From JAVBQU01 sp031548675 (GTDB lineage: Bacteria; Bacteroidota; Bacteroidia; Bacteroidales; P3): 27,904 nt of DNA. The notes below the pieces were generated by a model. The model saw only the letters and a program-made list of their open reading frames with translations. It was not told the DNA's origin and searched no databases. The position numbers were made by a program, and so were the translations under genes. Shown in pieces: positions 24,884 through 27,904 of the stretch (positions are counted from its first letter, which is position 1; each line of letters opens with the position of its first letter). Where the stretch lies: positions 1 through 27,904 of the forward strand of contig JAVBQU010000169.1 of the NCBI GenBank assembly GCA_031548675.1, read 5' to 3'.

Positions 24884-25933
24884 TTACTGGGGATTGGTTG
24901 GAATCATAAATTCTCTCATTCGCTCAGTCATATAGGTTTTCATAACTCCATCTTCGAAATAAATGAATTGAGCATCATACTCGGGATATTTCTTTAAAAA
25001 CTCAATGGCTTTTTCCATACCCATAATCATAAAAGCAGTTCCCAACGCATCAGCTTCCCAACCTTCTTTGGCTAGTACTGAAACACTAAGCAGAGAATGG
25101 TTTACCGGATATCCGGTTTTAGGATCTATATGATGAGAATATCTTTGTCCGTTTTTTTCATAGTATTTGCGATAATCACCTGAAGTTGCTATTGCTCTAT
25201 CGAGCAGTACTATAGCATTTAACATGGTGCGTTCATCATCTTTGTTGGACGCCGGTTTTTCGATGGCAACAACCCAAGGAGCATTGTTTAGTTTTAAGCC
25301 TTTTGCTACAATTTCTCCTCCGCCCACATCAACCAAATAACTAGTAATACCATAGGATGATAGCATTTCTGCTACTTTTGCAGATGTATATCCTTGTGCA
25401 ATGGCATTAAAATCAACAGCTATCTGAGGATATTTTTTTACCAAACGATTATTCTTTATATGTATTTTATCATAACCAACATATTTCAGCATGCTGTCTA
25501 CTTTATGCTGGCTCATTTCGGAAGGTTTATCTGTAATAAAGCCCCATGCCCTTACCAAACCTCCGACAGTAATATCAAATGCTCCATCGGTTTTTTCTGA
25601 TATGTATCGGGCTTTATTTACTAAATCAATGAACATTGGATCCAATACAACATTCTTATTTTGATTAACCTGATTAATTTGTGAATTCGGTTTCCAAAAA
25701 GATAAAACCATTTCTATCTTATTTAAAAGCGAATCTACCTGATGTTGAAAATTACGCCCCTGCTCATCAAAATAAGTTACTGTATAGCCTGAACCTTGGG
25801 TCACTCCTTTTAATGCAACTTTTTGAAGTACCGGCTGGGCTGTTATCGTAATTTGTGTAAGGATAAAACAAATACCTAATATAGTTTTTATAGTTTTGTT
25901 CGGAAAGGATTTATTTTGCAGTCTTCTCTTCAT
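24884..25933 (-). CDS. FAD:protein FMN transferase ApbE, downstream copy
   Basis: ApbE attaches FMN from FAD to Thr/Ser of periplasmic flavoproteins. The 349-residue protein has an N-terminal hydrophobic segment (about 14-32) for export. It keeps most family marks: FDITVGGLVRAWGF (117-132), VDFNAIAQGY, LVDVGGGEIVAKG, YSHHIDPKTGYPV (265-277) and EADALGT, where Asp295 and Thr299 are the expected magnesium ligands. One departure is Ala185 where many relatives have Asp (GYxxD). The start overlaps the upstream apbE copy by 23 bases, so the two are probably translationally coupled. The upstream paralogue is similar in layout but more divergent. No target flavoprotein is in the window. Confidence 0.94.
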   Translation of the reverse strand: MKRRLQNKSFPNKTIKTILGICFILTQITITAQPVLQKVALKGVTQGSGYTVTYFDEQGRNFQHQVDSLLNKIEMVLSFWKPNSQINQVNQNKNVVLDPMFIDLVNKARYISEKTDGAFDITVGGLVRAWGFITDKPSEMSQHKVDSMLKYVGYDKIHIKNNRLVKKYPQIAVDFNAIAQGYTSAKVAEMLSSYGITSYLVDVGGGEIVAKGLKLNNAPWVVAIEKPASNKDDERTMLNAIVLLDRAIATSGDYRKYYEKNGQRYSHHIDPKTGYPVNHSLLSVSVLAKEGWEADALGTAFMIMGMEKAIEFLKKYPEYDAQFIYFEDGVMKTYMTERMREFMIPTNPQ

Positions 25934-26945
25934 ATTTCTTATTATATTCGTCTATCAGTTTTTGCATTCCTTTTGTTGCACAAGTTTTTACATGCCCATT
26001 TTGAGAATAAATAAAGTAGGCTTCGTATTGAGGATTTTTCTTGACAAATTCTAAAGATTTTTCCAATCCCATAACCATAAAAGCGGTTGCTATGCCATCT
26101 GATTCTATGGCATTGTTTGATAATACGGAAACACTCAACAGAGTATGAGATACCGGATAACCTGTATGAGGATCTATCGTGCAGGAATAGCGAAGACCTT
26201 CTTTTTCATAAAAATTGGAATAATTTCCGGAAGTGCTCAAGGATTGATTTTGCAACTCTATTCTTGTCATGGCATCGGAAGAGTTTTGCTTAACTTCTTC
26301 GGGAATTTCAATGCCGACTATCCATTTTTTTGCATTAGGCTTAGTGCCTTTGGTACGTATGGTTCCTCCTACATCTATCAGGTAATTTTCAATATGATGT
26401 GTTCGAAGAAAATCATCCAGTACTGTAATGGCATATCCTCTTGCTACGGCATCCATATTTATATCCATTTGAGGATATGTCTTATATAAGTGGTTTCCTT
26501 TTATACTAATTTTATCATAGCCTACATATTTCACCAGACTGTCAACCATATAATTAGATTTTATATCTACTTGCCCTTGCTCGAAAGCAATTTTACATAA
26601 TTCCACCAAGCCTCCTACAGTAATATCGAATGTTCCTGATGTTTTACTAGAAATCTCATGGGTTTTCTTGAATAATTCCGCCAGCATAGGATGAATTTCT
26701 ACATCCTCATTTCTATTAATTTTAGATAGTACTGAGTTTGTATCATCCAATTCTATCAAATTGTCAACCTCATTAAGTAATGAATCTATTTCTTTACAAT
26801 AGCTTGCTTCTTCGTCTGAAAAATAGACTACAGAATAATAACTTACATTAAATGATCCGCTGCATTGCTTTTCTTTTAATTCTTTCTTGCATGAAAAAAG
26901 AAATAAAACTGCTAATGATATTAATATAAATTTACTGATTTTCAC
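25911..26945 (-). CDS. ApbE-like lipoprotein, upstream divergent copy
   Basis: The 344-residue protein is an ApbE paralogue of its neighbour. It has a lipoprotein signal, lipobox LFSC with Cys19. It shares FDITVGGLV, YVGYDKISIKGNHLYKTYPQ, NYLIDVGGTIRTKG, TIDPHTGYPV and ESDGIATAFMVMG (Asp283 and Thr287 keep the metal pair). It departs at conserved positions: the His of the YSHxIDP motif is Cys255, the WGF after GGLV is missing (ELCKI), and the GYxxD Asp is Thr. It may be catalytically altered, have a different target, or act as a partner of the downstream copy. The 217-base gap before it holds a possible leader hairpin (26968-27002). No good promoter was found. Confidence 0.92.
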   Translation of the reverse strand: MKISKFILISLAVLFLFSCKKELKEKQCSGSFNVSYYSVVYFSDEEASYCKEIDSLLNEVDNLIELDDTNSVLSKINRNEDVEIHPMLAELFKKTHEISSKTSGTFDITVGGLVELCKIAFEQGQVDIKSNYMVDSLVKYVGYDKISIKGNHLYKTYPQMDINMDAVARGYAITVLDDFLRTHHIENYLIDVGGTIRTKGTKPNAKKWIVGIEIPEEVKQNSSDAMTRIELQNQSLSTSGNYSNFYEKEGLRYSCTIDPHTGYPVSHTLLSVSVLSNNAIESDGIATAFMVMGLEKSLEFVKKNPQYEAYFIYSQNGHVKTCATKGMQKLIDEYNKKYEEKTAK

Positions 26946-26967
26946 TATAAGATTAGTTAGTACCCAC

Positions 26968-27002
26968 TACAGACAATTATCTATCTATTTTGGGTGTCTG
27001 TA
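26968..27002 (-). other. Possible leader hairpin before the apbE pair
   Basis: Bases 26968-26975 (tacagaca) and 26995-27002 (tgtctgta) are complementary, an 8-bp stem with a 19-base loop, about 23 bases upstream of the ATG. Bases 26962-26965 (accc) can also pair with the gggt at 26992-26995, giving a competing fold. The role, if any, is unknown; chance is possible in AT-rich sequence. Confidence 0.3.
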
Positions 27003-27162
27003 TTTTATCAAATTTTAATATTTAAATTTAGTATTCTAATATATCGTAATACAAAATATTCATTAAATCTTTATGCTGGCTATTAAACAGACTACGATGG
27101 TCAAGAATTTTCTTAAATGTTTTTTCTATATAAATATTTTAAGTACTCCGGTTTACTAATCT

Positions 27163-27904
27163 TTATTCAATAACAATCTTCTTCGAAATAGTTCGACTGT
27201 TTACTGTCAGATGTAAAATATATACTCCGTGTTCTATTTTTGAAACATCTATATTTTCATTTTTCCCATCAAACACGCATGTCTGCTCAAGCATTACCTG
27301 TCCTAAAGCATTACAAAGAATAAGTTCTCCTTTTCTGCCTGCTCCATTCCATACTAATGTTATTTTATCCTTTGCCGGATTGGGATATAATACCAGCCCT
27401 TTATTTTCGGCAACATCAGTTATGCCTGTAGTAGATCTTTGCGTAACCAACAAATATTTTGTTGTAACATCATTACCGGAAAATGTTAAATTACAGGTAC
27501 GAGCTACACCGCTGTTATTGGTTTCATTAGCTTCCATGCGGATAATTGCATTTCCGCTTCCGCTTGTCTGGTTCAATTGCAGCCAAGGTGCAATATCTGT
27601 AATCGACCAATCGATATTTGAAGTAATTTGAAATACAGCTGTATCTCCGGCTAAGGCTCCTATACTCATACTGGATTGGGAAATATTAAGCGTAGGAATC
27701 TGCCCTTTTTGTACAACAATAACTGTATCAGCCAAGGTATCTGATGTAATGATTAATGCAGCAAATCGTGGTTGAAAGGTTAAATTTTCTGCCATCGTAT
27801 GGATATGGATATTCGCGTTTCCAACTCCGCTTGTATCGCTTATACCCATCCACAAAGGCATTCCTGTTATTTTCCATTCGCTGTTATTAAATATACTGAA
27901 GTAG
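27163..27904 (-). CDS. BACON-repeat secreted protein with type A T9SS sorting domain, cut by the right edge
   Basis: The frame is open to the window edge; only the C-terminal 246 residues are present. The visible sequence is a partial BACON domain (EWKITGMPLWMGISDTSGVGN...), a complete BACON domain (LNISQSSMSIGALAGDTAVF to TKYLLVTQRS) with the usual PWLQLNQTSGSGN turn, and a type A T9SS domain (GLVLYPNPAKDKITLVW to SKKIVIE). BACON domains bind carbohydrate or mucin, or act as spacers in Bacteroidota surface proteins. The function of the missing N-terminal part cannot be known. There is an internal ATG at 27861, but the domain pattern continues past it, so that is not the start. Confidence 0.9.
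   Translation of the reverse strand, partial: YFSIFNNSEWKITGMPLWMGISDTSGVGNANIHIHTMAENLTFQPRFAALIITSDTLADTVIVVQKGQIPTLNISQSSMSIGALAGDTAVFQITSNIDWSITDIAPWLQLNQTSGSGNAIIRMEANETNNSGVARTCNLTFSGNDVTTKYLLVTQRSTTGITDVAENKGLVLYPNPAKDKITLVWNGAGRKGELILCNALGQVMLEQTCVFDGKNENIDVSKIEHGVYILHLTVNSRTISKKIVIE

Noticed and set aside
27862..27904. Start of the BACON protein at the internal ATG 27861
   Set aside because: The upstream frame (SIFNNSEWKITG) continues the BACON pattern to the edge, so the gene is truncated by the window.
1..27904. CRISPR array, tRNA/rRNA genes, insertion sequences, prophage or attachment sites
   Set aside because: No spaced direct repeats, tRNA-like folds, transposase or integrase sequences were seen in any gap or gene.

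Overview
This window is a stretch of an AT-rich Bacteroidota chromosome, most probably order Bacteroidales. The evidence is several promoters of the Bacteroidetes type (TTG or TTTG, about 20 bases, TAnnTTTG), type IX secretion (T9SS) C-terminal sorting domains of both type A and type B, BACON domains, a GH35 beta-galactosidase, a small RRM RNA-binding protein and a two-domain universal stress protein. I cannot name a species. I found no rRNA, tRNA, CRISPR array, insertion sequence or prophage gene.

Layout. At 1-8932 everything is on the minus strand. In order of transcription these are a YihX-like HAD phosphatase, a DUF4431 lipoprotein, a large type B T9SS adhesin-like protein, riboflavin synthase (ribE), a YigZ/IMPACT protein, a solitary lpxD, a double-Usp protein, a LysE-type exporter, a DUF5362-like membrane protein, and the first 69 codons of an IgGFc-binding-like secreted protein cut by the window edge. 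At 9116-15638 lie a ROK sugar kinase (+), a GT87-type membrane glycosyltransferase (-), and a secreted GH101 endo-alpha-N-acetylgalactosaminidase (+) followed closely by a small membrane protein. At 15830-21905 the minus strand carries an RRM protein, a GT2 glycosyltransferase, a GH35 beta-galactosidase, purN, a sodium/solute symporter and a SugE/Gdx-like SMR transporter. At 22236-24882 the plus strand carries a type A T9SS cargo and a PhnP-like metallo-beta-lactamase-fold hydrolase. At 24884-27904 (minus) there are two overlapping ApbE flavin transferases and, cut by the right edge, a BACON-repeat protein with a type A T9SS sorting domain.

How the genes may work together. GH101 enzymes release Gal-beta1,3-GalNAc from Ser/Thr O-glycans. 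A GH35 beta-galactosidase, a solute symporter and a ROK sugar kinase are all within 11 kb, so a dispersed mucin-type O-glycan route is possible, but there is no SusC/SusD pair and this is inference. The T9SS cargos and the two exported ApbE proteins fit a surface- and periplasm-active lifestyle. The rest (ribE, purN, lpxD, usp) is housekeeping.

I did not find an unmistakable new multi-gene system. The points most worth following are the ApbE pair, whose upstream lipoprotein copy has lost conserved active-site residues; the GH101 gene outside any visible polysaccharide locus; the placement of purN behind a beta-galactosidase; and the long leader of the RRM gene.
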